A stretch of 64,000 nt of DNA from Mycolicibacter sinensis (GCF_001667945.1 NZ_LZJK01000034.1:28789-92788); one strand, 5' to 3'. Counted from the stretch's first letter, positions 7,144 to 16,647 are shown. Numbers and translations: made by a program. The notes: generated from the sequence alone by a model not told the origin.

Positions 7144-9965
7144 GCCGGCGTCGTCCGCTGGCGGCCCGGATGGTGCGGCTGCTGGCGATTCCGATCATCG
7201 TCTTCTGGGCGCTGCTGGCCGTGGTCACCAATACCTTTGTGCCGCAGGTGGAACGGGTGGCCGAGGAACTCGCCGGCCCGATGGTCCCGACGTATGCGCC
7301 CTCGCAGGCCGCGATGCTGGCGATCGGCGAGAAGTTCCAGGAATCCGACTCGACCAGCATGACGATGCTGGTGCTGGAGGCCGATCACCCGCTCGGGGAC
7401 GCCGAGCACCGTTACTACGACGCGTTGGTGCGCACCCTGCAGGCCGACACCGACCATGTCCAGTACGTCATGGACACCTGGGGCAAACCGATCACCGCGG
7501 CCGGCGCCCAGAGCCTCGACGGCAGGGCTGCCTATGTGCTGCTGCGGCTGGCCGGCGACATCGGCCAGATGGAGGCCAACGACTCCGTCGCCGCGGTGCG
7601 GCACACCGTCGACACCTCCGACCCGCCGCCGGGCCTGAGCGTCTATGTCAGCGGCGCGGCGCCGCTGGCCGCCGACACCGTGGCGACCGCCAACCGGAGC
7701 CTGAACAACATCACCATCGCGACGATCTTCCTGATCATCTTCATGCTGCTGATGGTCTACCGCTCCTACGTCACCATGCTGGTCCCGCTGTTCGGCGTAC
7801 TGATCCTGATGCTGGCCGCCAAGGGCGTGATCGCCGCCCTCGGCCATTTCGGCTTCATCGAGCTGTCGTCGTTCGCGGTGAACTTGGTCGTCGCGCTGAC
7901 CCTGGGTGCCGGAACCGACTACGGCATCTTCTTGATGGGTCGCTATCACGAGGCACGGCTGAACGGCGAAAGCCGTGAGGAGGCGTATTACACCGCCTAT
8001 CGCGGTGTGTCGCACGTGATCCTGGGCTCCGGACTGACGATCGCCGGTGCGGCCTTCTGCTTGAGCTTCGCCCGGCTGAACTACTTCAACACGATGGGGC
8101 CGGCGGTAGCCATCAGCATGGTGCTGACCGTCCTGGGGGCGTTGACGCTCGGGCCGGCCGTGCTCAGCGTCGGTAGCCTGATCGGACTCTTCGATCCCCG
8201 TCAGCAGGTCAAGGCGCGGCTGTACCGGCGGATCGCGACCAGCGTGGTGCGCTGGCCCAAGCCGATACTGACAGCCAGCGCCGCGCTGGTGGCAGCCGGC
8301 GCCGTCTTTATGCCGACCTATCAGGTCAGCTTCGACGACCGCACTTACCAGCCGCGCGATTCCGCCGCCAATCAGGGGTTCGCCGCCGCAGATCGGCACT
8401 TCCCCAAGAGCAAACTGTTTTCCGAGATGCTGATGATCGAGTCGGACCACGACATGCGCAACTCGGCGGACTTCATCTCGCTGGACCGTGCCGCCAAGGC
8501 CCTCATCCGGCTCCCCGGTGTCGCGATGGTGCAGAGCATCACCCGGCCGATGGGCCGCGCGCTGGAGCACGCGTCCCTGCCATACCTGTTCACCATGCAG
8601 GGCAGCGCCAACGGTCAGCAGCTGCCGTTCACCCGCGAGCAGAATGCCAACACCGATAAGCAGGCGCAGATCATGGGCCACACCGTCGAGGTGCTGCAGA
8701 CCACGATCGCACTGACGCAGAAGCTGGCCGACGAGATGCATTCCACGGTGCTGACGATGGAGGAGATGCAGGCCCTCACCGAGCAGATGGATGAGGAGAT
8801 CTCCAATCTGGACGACTTCATGCGACCGATCCGGAGCTATTTCTATTGGGAGCCGCACTGTTACGACATCCCGGTGTGCTGGGCGTTCCGGTCACTGTGG
8901 GACATGATGGACAGCGTCGACAAACTGGCCGAGAACATCAAGAACGCGGTGTCGCATCTGGAGGTCGTCGACACGCTGCTGCCCCAGTTGGTCAGCCAGC
9001 TCAACATCATGGCCGAGGACCAGATCACACTGCGGTCGCTGATCGTCAACACCTACGGCCCCTCGGACATCCAGGCCAGCAACACCGATCAGACGTTCGA
9101 CGACATGATCAACGTCGGCAACGACTTCGACGCCTCCCGCAGCGACGACTTCTTCTACATACCGCGCCCGGCCTTCGACAACGAAGACATCAAGACCGGG
9201 ATGCAGCTGATGATGTCGCCGGACGGCAAAGCCGCTCGATTCATCGTCACCCACGAGGGCAACGCCATGGGGCCTGAGGGCATCGAGCATGTCGAGAAGT
9301 TCCCCGACGCGATCAAGATCGCGCTCAAGGAGACCTCTCTGGCCGGCGCGAAGATCTACATCGGCGGATCCGGCTCGAACAACAAAGACATTCAGCAGTA
9401 TTCGCGCTCGGATCTGCTGATCGCCGCCATCGCGGCCTTCGTGCTGATCTTCCTGATCATGCTGGTCATCACCCGGAGCCTGGTGGCCGCGTTGGTGATT
9501 CCCGGCACCGTCGCGTTCTCCTACGCCGGGGCGTTCGGGTTGTCGGTGTTGATCTGGCAGCACTTGATCGGGCTGCACCTACACTGGCTGATCCTGCCGC
9601 TGACGTTCATCATCCTGGTGGCGGTCGGCTCGGACTACAACCTGCTGCTGATCGCCCGGCTCAAAGAGGAACTCGGCGCCGGGCTCAATACCGGCCTGAT
9701 CCGGGCACTGGGCAGCACCGGCGGTGTGGTGACGTCGGCGGGCCTGGTGTTCGCGTTCACCATGCTGGCAATGCTGGCCAGCGACCTGCGGACCATCGGC
9801 CAGCTCGGTTCCACGGTGTGCATCGGACTGCTGCTGGACACCTTGATCGTGCGGTCGTTCATCGTGCCGTCGCTGGTGCGCATCTACGGGCCGTGGTTCT
9901 GGTGGCCGACGATCGTGCCTTGGCGTCCGCGACGGCAGCGGGCTCAACCGCCGGCGCCGGTGTGA
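7140..9965 (+). CDS. MmpL-family RND transporter
   Basis: This is a 941-residue inner-membrane RND transporter. It has TM1 at about residues 13-33, a first periplasmic porter domain, a TM2-6 block containing LGAGTDYGIFLMGRYHEAR, a second periplasmic domain, and a TM8-12 block containing VGSDYNLLLIARLKEE. The two GTDY/GSDY segments carry the proton-relay Asp-Tyr pairs typical of MmpL. The second periplasmic domain has the coiled-coil insertion and the CYDIPVC cysteine pair of the MmpL4/MmpL5 type that work with MmpS. The length is normal for that group. It is the last gene of the unit begun at 6233; the acr3 gene converges on it. Confidence 0.94.
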   Translation: MSRRRPLAARMVRLLAIPIIVFWALLAVVTNTFVPQVERVAEELAGPMVPTYAPSQAAMLAIGEKFQESDSTSMTMLVLEADHPLGDAEHRYYDALVRTLQADTDHVQYVMDTWGKPITAAGAQSLDGRAAYVLLRLAGDIGQMEANDSVAAVRHTVDTSDPPPGLSVYVSGAAPLAADTVATANRSLNNITIATIFLIIFMLLMVYRSYVTMLVPLFGVLILMLAAKGVIAALGHFGFIELSSFAVNLVVALTLGAGTDYGIFLMGRYHEARLNGESREEAYYTAYRGVSHVILGSGLTIAGAAFCLSFARLNYFNTMGPAVAISMVLTVLGALTLGPAVLSVGSLIGLFDPRQQVKARLYRRIATSVVRWPKPILTASAALVAAGAVFMPTYQVSFDDRTYQPRDSAANQGFAAADRHFPKSKLFSEMLMIESDHDMRNSADFISLDRAAKALIRLPGVAMVQSITRPMGRALEHASLPYLFTMQGSANGQQLPFTREQNANTDKQAQIMGHTVEVLQTTIALTQKLADEMHSTVLTMEEMQALTEQMDEEISNLDDFMRPIRSYFYWEPHCYDIPVCWAFRSLWDMMDSVDKLAENIKNAVSHLEVVDTLLPQLVSQLNIMAEDQITLRSLIVNTYGPSDIQASNTDQTFDDMINVGNDFDASRSDDFFYIPRPAFDNEDIKTGMQLMMSPDGKAARFIVTHEGNAMGPEGIEHVEKFPDAIKIALKETSLAGAKIYIGGSGSNNKDIQQYSRSDLLIAAIAAFVLIFLIMLVITRSLVAALVIPGTVAFSYAGAFGLSVLIWQHLIGLHLHWLILPLTFIILVAVGSDYNLLLIARLKEELGAGLNTGLIRALGSTGGVVTSAGLVFAFTMLAMLASDLRTIGQLGSTVCIGLLLDTLIVRSFIVPSLVRIYGPWFWWPTIVPWRPRRQRAQPPAPV

Positions 9966-10120
9966 GGCCGGGCGCCACCCAGCGCCGCAGAGACGCGCCT
10001 GGCTCCGCACCGCGCCGAGGCGAGCTTGTCGCCGGGTTCAGTGTTGTCGGGACGATTGCCACCGACGCACAGCCCACCGGGTTCCGCGTTCGCCGGCGGC
10101 GTCGACCGGGGGACGGTGCA

Positions 10121-11203
10121 TCAGATCGTCACGGTGGTGCCGGGTCGTGCGAAGCGGGAGCGCAACGCTAACGAGGCATAGACCAGGGCCACCAGGACGG
10201 GGACTTCGATCAAGGGCCCGACGACGCCGGCAAGGGCTTGCCCGCTGGTGGCGCCCCACGTGGCGATTGCCACCGCGATGGCCAGTTCGAAGTTGTTGCC
10301 GGCGGCGGTGAACGCCAGCGTGGTTGTGCGTCCGTACCCGAGGCCCAGCGTGGCGCCCAGCAGGTAGCCGCCGCCCCACATGATCGCGAAGTAGGTCAAC
10401 AGGGGGATGGCGATCCGCACTACGTCAAGGGGCTGGCGCGTGATCTGGTCGCCTTGCAGCGCAAAGAGAATCACGATCGTGAACAGCAGCCCGTAAAGCG
10501 CCCACGGGCCGATACGCGGCAAAAACCGCACCTCATACCAGTCCCGGCCCTTGCTGCGTTCCGCCACGCGGCGAGACAGGTAGCCGGCGGCCAGCGGGAT
10601 GCCGAGGAAGATCACCACCGATTTCGCGATCTGCCACGGGGAGACGTCGATGCTGGCTTGTGGCAACCCCAGCCAGCCGGGCAACACCGCCAAATAGAAC
10701 CAGCCCAGCACCGCAAACATGACGACTTGAAAGATCGCGTTCAGCGCTACGAGCACGGCGGCGGCTTCGCGGTCCCCATGGGCCAGGTCGTTCCAGATGA
10801 CGACCATGGCGATGCAACGGGCCAACCCGACGACGATGAGACCGGTGCGGTACTCGGGCAGATCCGCCAGCAACAGCCAAGCCAGCGCGAACATCAGCGC
10901 CGGGCCCAGGACCCAGTTGAGCACCAGCGAGCTGGTCAGCAGTCGCCGGTCCGCGGCGACGGTGCCGAGGCGGTCATAGCGAACCTTGGCCAGCACCGGA
11001 TACATCATGATCAGCAGCCCGGCAGCGATCGGAAGCGAGATCCCGTCGATTTGAACCGCACTCACCGCGCCGCCCAGCCCGGGGATGCTGCGTCCCAGAA
11101 CCAGCCCGGCGGCCATCGCCAGCCCGATCCAGATCGGCAGCAGCCGGTCCAGGGTGGAAAGCCGTGTCGCCACCGGGTGTATCGCCGTTGCGTTGTCAGT
11201 CAT
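10121..11203 (-). CDS. acr3: ACR3-family arsenite efflux permease
   Basis: This is a 360-residue polytopic membrane protein with ten predicted helices. The ARCIAMVVIWNDLA segment contains Cys130, equivalent to the essential TM4 cysteine of ACR3 arsenite transporters, and a conserved Glu sits in GPLIEVPVLVALVYASL near the C-terminus. It exports arsenite using the proton gradient. The start codon is ATG 11203. It follows the cadI-like gene by 30 bases on the same strand, opposite arsR. Unlike the M. tuberculosis Rv2643 product, which from memory is longer, this protein ends right after the last helix with no fused arsenate reductase domain. No separate arsC gene is seen nearby. Confidence 0.92.
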   Translation of the reverse strand: MTDNATAIHPVATRLSTLDRLLPIWIGLAMAAGLVLGRSIPGLGGAVSAVQIDGISLPIAAGLLIMMYPVLAKVRYDRLGTVAADRRLLTSSLVLNWVLGPALMFALAWLLLADLPEYRTGLIVVGLARCIAMVVIWNDLAHGDREAAAVLVALNAIFQVVMFAVLGWFYLAVLPGWLGLPQASIDVSPWQIAKSVVIFLGIPLAAGYLSRRVAERSKGRDWYEVRFLPRIGPWALYGLLFTIVILFALQGDQITRQPLDVVRIAIPLLTYFAIMWGGGYLLGATLGLGYGRTTTLAFTAAGNNFELAIAVAIATWGATSGQALAGVVGPLIEVPVLVALVYASLALRSRFARPGTTVTI

Positions 11204-11233
11204 CGCTCACCGCCTGTGGGCTCGGCACTGCGA

Positions 11234-11704
11234 TCAGCAGCAACGGGCCGGCGCGGCCGCGGACTCATCGGATCCCGCGGAGCTGTGCGAGCATGCGTGC
11301 TGATCGCCGTCGAGCTGTTGTGGGCCGGCGCCGAAGCTGTCGCTGTCGGCAAGTTTGGTGTAGACCTCCCAGCGTTCCCCGCCGGGGCCGGTCACCCAGA
11401 CTTTGTCCTGGGTGGCGAAGCAACAGGTGGTGCCGCTCTCCTGTTCGGTGCACATACCCGCTTCCGACAGCCGAGCGATCTCGGCTCGCACGACATCGCT
11501 CGAGGCCACTTCGACGCCGAGATGGTTCAGGGTGCCGCCCTGGCCCGGGTTCTCCAGCAGTACCAGCTTCAGCGGCGGGTCGGCAATCGCGAAGTTGGCA
11601 TAACCGGGCTTGACCTTGGCCGGCTCGGCGTGGAACAGCCTGGAGTAGAACGCGATCGCGGCGTCGAGGTCATCGACATTGAGGGCGAGCTGAATGCGGG
11701 ACAT
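11234..11704 (-). CDS. cadI: CadI/ArsI-like glyoxalase-fold metal-induced protein
   Basis: This is a 156-residue protein of the vicinal oxygen chelate fold. It shows the CadI/ArsI pattern: NHLGVEV (metal His), a vicinal cysteine pair in TTCCFATQDKVW, and GERWEVY (metal Glu). ArsI proteins cleave the C-As bond of trivalent organoarsenicals, and CadI of M. tuberculosis is a cadmium- and arsenic-induced relative. The ArsI first ligand His5 is Gln5 here, as in CadI, so lyase activity is uncertain. The tail after residue 130 is Cys/His-rich (HACSH, final RCC) and may bind extra metal. A GGAGG site precedes ATG 11704. It is probably the first gene of the cadI-acr3 transcript. Confidence 0.87.
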   Translation of the reverse strand: MSRIQLALNVDDLDAAIAFYSRLFHAEPAKVKPGYANFAIADPPLKLVLLENPGQGGTLNHLGVEVASSDVVRAEIARLSEAGMCTEQESGTTCCFATQDKVWVTGPGGERWEVYTKLADSDSFGAGPQQLDGDQHACSHSSAGSDESAAAPARCC

Positions 11705-11764
11705 GGCAACCACCTCCGGCTGTAAGACGCATATCGGACTTGGAGACGTGGCCCAGCGTGCCAC

Positions 11765-11804
11765 CTTTTCGACATATGTCAACAAAGTGTGGCAGAATGG
11801 CCGC
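11765..11804. promoter_or_regulatory. arsR/cadI operator and arsR promoter
   Basis: GACATATGTC at 11771-11780 is a perfect 10-base palindrome flanked by T-rich and A-rich bases, the form of an ArsR-family operator. A CAGAAT -10-like box at 11793-11798 lies 6 bases before the arsR ATG, so the palindrome covers the -35 region. This position suits repression of arsR and of the divergent cadI-acr3 transcript. Confidence 0.6.
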
Positions 11805-12164
11805 ATGCCCAAAGCATTGCCGGTGATCGACATGACCGCGCCGGTGTGTTGCGCACCGGTTGCCTCGGGACCGTTGAGTGACGCAGATGCGCTGCAGATT
11901 GCGTTGCGGCTCAAGGCATTAGCTGATCCGGTGCGCGTCAAAGTCATATCGCATCTGTTCAGTTCAGCCGCCGGTGAGGAGTCCTCCGGTGACTTGGCCG
12001 CGGTGCTGGGTCTGGGCGAGTCCACCGTCAGCCACCATCTGACGCAGCTGCGCAAAGCCGGACTGGTGATCTCGGAGCGGCGCGGGATGAACGTATTCCA
12101 CCGCGTCCACCGGGAGGCATTGCAGGCGTTGTGCACTGCGATTGATCCCAACTGCTGCACTTAG
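11805..12164 (+). CDS. arsR: ArsR-family metalloregulator
   Basis: This is a 119-residue winged-helix repressor. LKALADPVRVKVISHL is the family helix-1 signature and GLGESTVSHHLTQLRKAGLV is the recognition helix region (about residues 60-85). Vicinal cysteines occur at both ends (VCCAPV at residues 14-19 and NCCT at the C-terminus) instead of the classic CVC in the recognition helix. This is the arrangement seen in actinobacterial arsenite sensors, in which Cys pairs from the N- and C-terminal parts bind the metalloid. ATG 11805 was chosen over the in-frame upstream start because it follows the -10 box and operator. It is divergent from cadI-acr3, which it presumably represses. Confidence 0.92.
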   Translation: MPKALPVIDMTAPVCCAPVASGPLSDADALQIALRLKALADPVRVKVISHLFSSAAGEESSGDLAAVLGLGESTVSHHLTQLRKAGLVISERRGMNVFHRVHREALQALCTAIDPNCCT

Positions 12165-12316
12165 CAGGTCCAGCGGCGTCGCACCTGCCCAGTTACGCAC
12201 GCCCCGACCTCGCCCCCAGTGCTAGACGATACGCCGCCAGGCCGGCGGCGAAGATCGCCGGTTGTTTCGACCGGGCGAAGTGCCGCCGCGGCCGATGGGC
12301 CCCGGCTCGGGCCCGT

Positions 12317-12910
12317 TCACGGCCGGGCTCCGCTCAGCCCGGCGACGATGTGGTCGCAGACGAAGCGGCGCACGGCTCGGGGGCTGCCCAGATTCACCCG
12401 CATCGGCGGCAGCAGTTCGAAGCTGAACAGCATCCGCACGATCCATTCGCCGGCGCGGCCCGCATCGAGGGTGTCGTCGACTTCACCGCGGCGTTGCGCG
12501 GCGCGCACCAGTGGCATCCACAGCGCCACCGAGCGCTGCATCAGGTCGTCGCCGCCGTGTTCGAGTAGCAGGACCAGCACGCTCTGATTGATCGCCCGCG
12601 GTTCGGCAGCCGATCTCCGGCGATGCGCCGAAATCAGCACCGCGGCCGCCGCGACCTGCTCGGCCAGGGTGTCCAGCTCGTTGACCTCGGCGGCCATGGT
12701 TTCGATGAATGCCGCGGACAGATGGTCGAGTGCGGCGGCGATGGCGGTATCGCGGGTACCAAAGGCGTTGTGCACGGTGCCGCGCGACACGCCCGCCGTT
12801 TCGGCGACCGCGGTGAGGCTGAAGCGCCGGGGGCCGAGCTGGCGCAGGGTCTCGGTGGCAGCCTTCAGCAACGGCGCGGAAAGCGGTTTCGACGATTTCT
12901 CACCGGGCAC
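12317..12910 (-). CDS. TetR-family transcriptional regulator
   Basis: This is a protein of about 197 residues with an N-terminal helix-turn-helix (FSLTAVAETAGVSRGTVHNAFGTRDTAIAAA) and an all-helical C-terminal ligand domain. The GTG at 12910 is preferred because a TAATGT -10 box ends 6 bases upstream; an in-frame GTG at 12916 would add two residues. It is divergent from the D-aminoacylase-like gene, and an inverted repeat overlapping its own promoter is the likely operator. The ligand is not identifiable. The 152 bases between it and arsR hold no recognisable element. Confidence 0.84.
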   Translation of the reverse strand: MPGEKSSKPLSAPLLKAATETLRQLGPRRFSLTAVAETAGVSRGTVHNAFGTRDTAIAAALDHLSAAFIETMAAEVNELDTLAEQVAAAAVLISAHRRRSAAEPRAINQSVLVLLLEHGGDDLMQRSVALWMPLVRAAQRRGEVDDTLDAGRAGEWIVRMLFSFELLPPMRVNLGSPRAVRRFVCDHIVAGLSGARP

Positions 12911-12914
12911 TTGC

Positions 12915-12933
12915 ACACATTATCGAGATGTGT
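12915..12933. promoter_or_regulatory. Inverted repeat, probable TetR operator
   Basis: ACACAT (12915-12920) and ATGTGT (12928-12933) form a perfect dyad with a 7-base centre. It overlaps the putative -10 region of the tetR gene and lies upstream of the divergent deacylase gene, the expected place for an autoregulatory site. Confidence 0.55.
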
Positions 12934-12994
12934 ACAAATTGATCAATGCCAGGCTCGGGCGCGCCCCGAGCACCACGACTTCAAGGAGACGGCT

Positions 12995-14758
12995 GTGTAT
13001 GACCTCGCGATCACCGGTGGCACCGTCGTCGACGGAACGGGAGCCGACCGCTACCTGGCCGATGTGGGGGTCCGGGGCGGGCGCATCGTGGCGGTGCAGC
13101 GCCGCACCGGACCCGACGATCCGGGACTGGCGGGGCCGGCGGCCGAAACGATCGATGCCACTGGGAAAGTCGTCGCGCCGGGGTTCGTCGATATCCACAC
13201 TCACTACGACGGGCAGGTCAGCTGGGACAGCCTCCTGGAGCCGTCCAGCGGCCACGGCGTGACCACGATCGTCAGCGGGAATTGCGGGGTCGGGTTCGCC
13301 CCGGTCCGGCCCGGCAGCGAGGAATGGCTGATCAAGCTGATGGAGGGCGTCGAGGACATTCCGGGCACCGCGCTGACCGAGGGCATCACCTGGGGCTGGG
13401 AGAGCTATCCCGAGTACCTTGATGTGCTCGACCGGCAGCACTTCGCTGTCGACGTCGGCAGCCAAGTCGCGCACGGGGCGGTCCGCGCCTACGCGATGGG
13501 CGAGCGGGGTGCCCGCAACGAGCCGGCGACGCCCGACGACATCGCGGCGATGAGCCGCCTGGTGCAGGAAGCCGTCGAGGCTGGGGCGCTGGGATTTTCG
13601 ACGTCGCGCACCCTGGCACATCGGGCCATGGACGGCGAGCCGGTGCCGGGGACGTTCGCCGCCGAAGACGAACTGTTCGGCCTGGGCCGGGCCATGGCGG
13701 CCGGCGGGCAGGCGGTCTTCGAACTGGCCCCGCAGGGGGCGGCCGGGGAGGATATCGTCGCGCCGAAGAAGGAGCTGGAATGGATGCAGCGCCTCGGTGC
13801 CGAGATCGACCGGCCGGTGTCGTTCGCGCTGATCCAGGTCGACGCCGACCCCAATCTGTGGCGTGAGCAGTTGGATATCTCCGCGGCTGCCCACCAGGCG
13901 GGCAGCGCGCTGTACCCGCAGATCGCCGCCCGGCCGTTCGGCATGCTGCTCGGCTTCCCCGGGCATCACGCGTTCACCCACCGGCCGACCTACCGGCGGC
14001 TGAAGGCCGAATGCAGCCGCGCCGAACTCGCGCAACGGCTTGCCGAACCGGCGGTGAAGGCGGCGATCCTGTCCGAAGAGGACCTGCCGGTGGACCCCTC
14101 CGTGCAGTTCGACGCCATGTTCGCGTTGGTGCAACACTCGCTGCATCGCATCTACGACCTGGGTGACCCGCCGGACTACGAGCCCACCCCGGAGCGCTCG
14201 GTGGCGGCGATCGCCGCGGCGCGCGGCGAGGACCCGCTGGCGACGTTGTACGACGTGATGCTGCAGGCCGATGCCGGCGCCATGCTGATGCTGCCGTTCT
14301 TCAACTACGCCGACGGCAACCACGACGCGATCCGCGAGATGCTCACCCACCCCGCCTGCGTGCTGGGGCTCTCCGACGGCGGAGCGCACTGCGGAATGAT
14401 CTGCGACGCCTCCTATCCCACCTACCTGCTCACCCACTGGGCCCGGGACCGGCATCGCGGCGACAAGCTGCCGCTGGAGTACCTGGTGCGCAAACAGTGC
14501 CGCGACACCGCGCAGCTGTTCGGCCTCACCGATCGCGGCGTCATCGAGGTCGGCAAGAAGGCCGACATCAACGTGATCGACATGGACGCGCTGACCCTGC
14601 TCCCGGCTCGGATGGCTTATGACCTGCCGGCCGGCGGGCGCCGCCTGCTGCAGGGGGCGAGCGGGTATGTTGCGACGATCGTCAGCGGTACCGTCACCCG
14701 GCGCAACGGCGTCGACACCGGTGCACGGCCGGGGCGTCTGGTGCGCGGAGCGCGCTAG
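12995..14758 (+). CDS. Amidohydrolase family 3, N-acyl-D-amino-acid deacylase-like
   Basis: This is a 587-residue protein. GTG 12995 was chosen because it follows an AAGGAG site (12983-12988) and starts the conserved [15 protein letters not shown] beta-strand of cyclic-amidohydrolase-type enzymes. The metal motif HTH is at residues 68-70 (DIHTHYDGQ). [20 protein letters not shown] near the C-terminus and NVIDMDAL close the composite beta domain. The family includes D-aminoacylases, dihydroorotase relatives and many mycobacterial enzymes of unknown substrate, so the exact reaction is open. The SRPBCC gene follows by 18 bases. It is probably controlled by the divergent TetR. Confidence 0.86.
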   Translation: MYDLAITGGTVVDGTGADRYLADVGVRGGRIVAVQRRTGPDDPGLAGPAAETIDATGKVVAPGFVDIHTHYDGQVSWDSLLEPSSGHGVTTIVSGNCGVGFAPVRPGSEEWLIKLMEGVEDIPGTALTEGITWGWESYPEYLDVLDRQHFAVDVGSQVAHGAVRAYAMGERGARNEPATPDDIAAMSRLVQEAVEAGALGFSTSRTLAHRAMDGEPVPGTFAAEDELFGLGRAMAAGGQAVFELAPQGAAGEDIVAPKKELEWMQRLGAEIDRPVSFALIQVDADPNLWREQLDISAAAHQAGSALYPQIAARPFGMLLGFPGHHAFTHRPTYRRLKAECSRAELAQRLAEPAVKAAILSEEDLPVDPSVQFDAMFALVQHSLHRIYDLGDPPDYEPTPERSVAAIAAARGEDPLATLYDVMLQADAGAMLMLPFFNYADGNHDAIREMLTHPACVLGLSDGGAHCGMICDASYPTYLLTHWARDRHRGDKLPLEYLVRKQCRDTAQLFGLTDRGVIEVGKKADINVIDMDALTLLPARMAYDLPAGGRRLLQGASGYVATIVSGTVTRRNGVDTGARPGRLVRGAR

Positions 14759-14776
14759 CGGGAAAGGAATCAACAG

Positions 14777-15289
14777 TTGTCTCGGATGTATCCGTGTGAG
14801 CAGGTCGGCCTGGAATTTCTCCAGCGCGCGCCGCAGCGGTTCAGCAACAGCGTCGATCTGGCTGTGACGCCCGACGAGGTCTGGGAGGTCCTCACCGATG
14901 CCGAAGCCTGGCCGCACTGGGCGTCCGTCATCACCAACGTGACCTGGACCAGCCCCGAGCCGCACGGTGTCGGCACGACCCGAGTCGTCGACATGCGGGG
15001 CGGCATTGTCGGTGACGAGGAGTTCCTGGCCTGGGATCCGGGACGGCACATGGCCTTTCGCTTCAACGCGAGCTCGACCTCGGCGTTGGCGGTCTTCGTC
15101 GAGGACTACCGCATCGAAGCTACCGCGCAGGGCTGTCGGCTCACGTGGACCCTGGCCAACCGGCTGACCGGACCGGCGAAGCTGTTCTCCCCGGTGAGTG
15201 CACCGCTGATGAATCTGGCGTTTCGCCGCTTCCTGTCCAACCTGCGCCGCTACACCGACACGCGGTTCGTCACGGCCGGGCGCGGGTAA
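14777..15289 (+). CDS. SRPBCC-family (polyketide cyclase-like) ligand-binding protein
   Basis: This is a 170-residue single-domain helix-grip protein. The core SVDLAVTPDEVWEVLTDAEAWPHW is the usual N-terminal SRPBCC motif, followed by strands and the long C-terminal helix with FRRFLSNLRRYTDTR. The TTG start at 14777 lies 8 bases after a GGAAAGGA site, while the ATG at 14786 would be too far from it. It is in operon with the deacylase-like gene. These proteins bind hydrophobic small molecules or act as cyclases or dehydratases; no catalytic residues can be assigned. Confidence 0.83.
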   Translation: MSRMYPCEQVGLEFLQRAPQRFSNSVDLAVTPDEVWEVLTDAEAWPHWASVITNVTWTSPEPHGVGTTRVVDMRGGIVGDEEFLAWDPGRHMAFRFNASSTSALAVFVEDYRIEATAQGCRLTWTLANRLTGPAKLFSPVSAPLMNLAFRRFLSNLRRYTDTRFVTAGRG

Positions 15290-15297
15290 TGCACTGG

Positions 15298-15361
15298 GCG
15301 CGAGTGTGCGCCGTTGTACGCCGGACCTCGGCGTGTCGCGTACAGGCACGCACGCTCGGCG
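15298..15361. terminator. Long imperfect hairpin between convergent genes
   Basis: The gap between the SRPBCC and P450 genes holds a large imperfect palindrome. GCGCGAGTGTGCG (from about 15298) with TTGTACGCC pairs with GCGTACA and CGCACGCTCGGC (ending near 15360), around a GC-rich loop. It may terminate transcription from both sides. There is no T-tract, as is common in mycobacteria. Confidence 0.5.
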
Positions 15362-15370
15362 TCTAACGCG

Positions 15371-16597
15371 TTAGCGCGGGTCGACGACGACCGGCATGTG
15401 CCGGACTCCGGTGTGCTTGTTGCTGCGGACGTATTCGATCGGCCCGGTCAAGCTCACCGCCCCAACCCGGTCCAACAGCACGTCGAAGATGACCCGCATC
15501 TCCATGCGGGCCAGCGTGGAACCGAGGCAGAAGTGCGCGCCGCGGCCGAACGTCAAATGCGGATTCGGGTTTCGGCCGATATCAAAGGTGTAGGGATCGG
15601 CGAACACGGTTTCGTCGCGGTTGGCCGAGGCCCACCACAGGCTCACCTTGTCACCGGCGCGGATCTGCCGGCCGTGCAGTTCGACGTCTCGGGTGGCGGT
15701 CCGCCGGTTGTACGGCGTCGACGACGCCCAGCGCAACAGTTCCTCGATGGCGACCGGTAGCAGCGCACGGTCCCGGCGCAACCGCTCCCACGCCTCGGGA
15801 TGCTCGCTGAGCGCCGCCATCCCGATCGCGATCGAATTGCGCGTCGTCTCACTGCCCGCAGCCATGATCAAGCTCAGAAACATCTGCTGCTCGTTGTCGG
15901 TGAGCGGCTCGCCATCGATCACCGCGTGCGTCACCACCGACAGCAGGTCATCGGCGGGCTGGGCGCGTTTGCGCTCCAAGAGGTTCGCGCCGTAGGCGAA
16001 CATCCGGGCCTGGGCCTGCACCATCCGGTCATTCACCTCGCCGATCTCACGATCCTGGTAGTCCAGCGTGACGTTGGCCCAGTTCATCAGCTCGTGTCGG
16101 TCTTCCTGCGGGACGCCCACCAGCTCCGCGACCGCCTGCAGCGGCAGCTCCGCGGCGACATCGACCAGGAAGTCGCATTCCCGCTTGGCCAGGGCGGCCT
16201 CGACGATCGCGACCGCACGCCGGCGCAGATCCTGCTCGATCCGGCGCAGGGCGCGCGGAGACATGCTGGGCATCAGGAGCTTTCGGAATTTCGCGTGCCG
16301 CGGATCGTCCATCATGTTCAACAGTGCACCGACCGCGAAACCCAGCGGCATGTCCTCTAAGGTGGTGCCGCCGCCGTCGCGCCCGCCACCGGTCTCCGAG
16401 GAGAAGGTCTGCTGATCGGTGGACGCGGCCACAATGTCCGCGTAGCGGCTGAGCACCCAGAATCCTTCACCGCCGGGGGAGTGCGCCGTCGCCGGATGGA
16501 ACCAGACCGGGGATTCGCGGCGCAGCACGTCGAACACGTGGTGCGGGAATCCGGATGTGAAGCGGTCCAGGTCGGTGAGGTCGATGTCGTGGTGCAT
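15371..16597 (-). CDS. Cytochrome P450
   Basis: This is a 408-residue soluble bacterial P450. The heme-binding loop FGRGAHFCLGS places the thiolate at Cys357. The I-helix has AGSETTRN for oxygen activation, and the K-helix ExxR reads EELLR. All key residues are present and the length is normal. It needs a ferredoxin and reductase that are not in the immediate vicinity. ATG 16597 is used; a TATGGT box (complement of 16606-16611) lies 8 bases upstream, so the mRNA may have almost no leader. It is divergent from an SDR gene with about 50 bases between starts, suggesting a linked hydroxylation/oxidation pathway. The substrate cannot be called. Confidence 0.93.
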   Translation of the reverse strand: MHHDIDLTDLDRFTSGFPHHVFDVLRRESPVWFHPATAHSPGGEGFWVLSRYADIVAASTDQQTFSSETGGGRDGGGTTLEDMPLGFAVGALLNMMDDPRHAKFRKLLMPSMSPRALRRIEQDLRRRAVAIVEAALAKRECDFLVDVAAELPLQAVAELVGVPQEDRHELMNWANVTLDYQDREIGEVNDRMVQAQARMFAYGANLLERKRAQPADDLLSVVTHAVIDGEPLTDNEQQMFLSLIMAAGSETTRNSIAIGMAALSEHPEAWERLRRDRALLPVAIEELLRWASSTPYNRRTATRDVELHGRQIRAGDKVSLWWASANRDETVFADPYTFDIGRNPNPHLTFGRGAHFCLGSTLARMEMRVIFDVLLDRVGAVSLTGPIEYVRSNKHTGVRHMPVVVDPR

Positions 16598-16634
16598 CAA
16601 CGAGGACCATACACACAGGTGTTGGTGTCCCGTC

Positions 16635-16640
16635 TATAGT
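16635..16640 (+). promoter_or_regulatory. -10 box of the SDR gene, leaderless type
   Basis: TATAGT ends 7 bases before the GTG start of the SDR gene. This places the expected transcription start at or next to the start codon. No Shine-Dalgarno sequence fits in the gap. Confidence 0.55.
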
Positions 16641-16647
16641 TCGGCGT

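Noticed and set aside
12920..15349. Long open frame of about 800 codons on the minus strand opposite the deacylase gene
   Set aside because: It is antisense to two genes with clear motifs and its translation is low-complexity Arg/Gly/His-rich, an effect of high GC.
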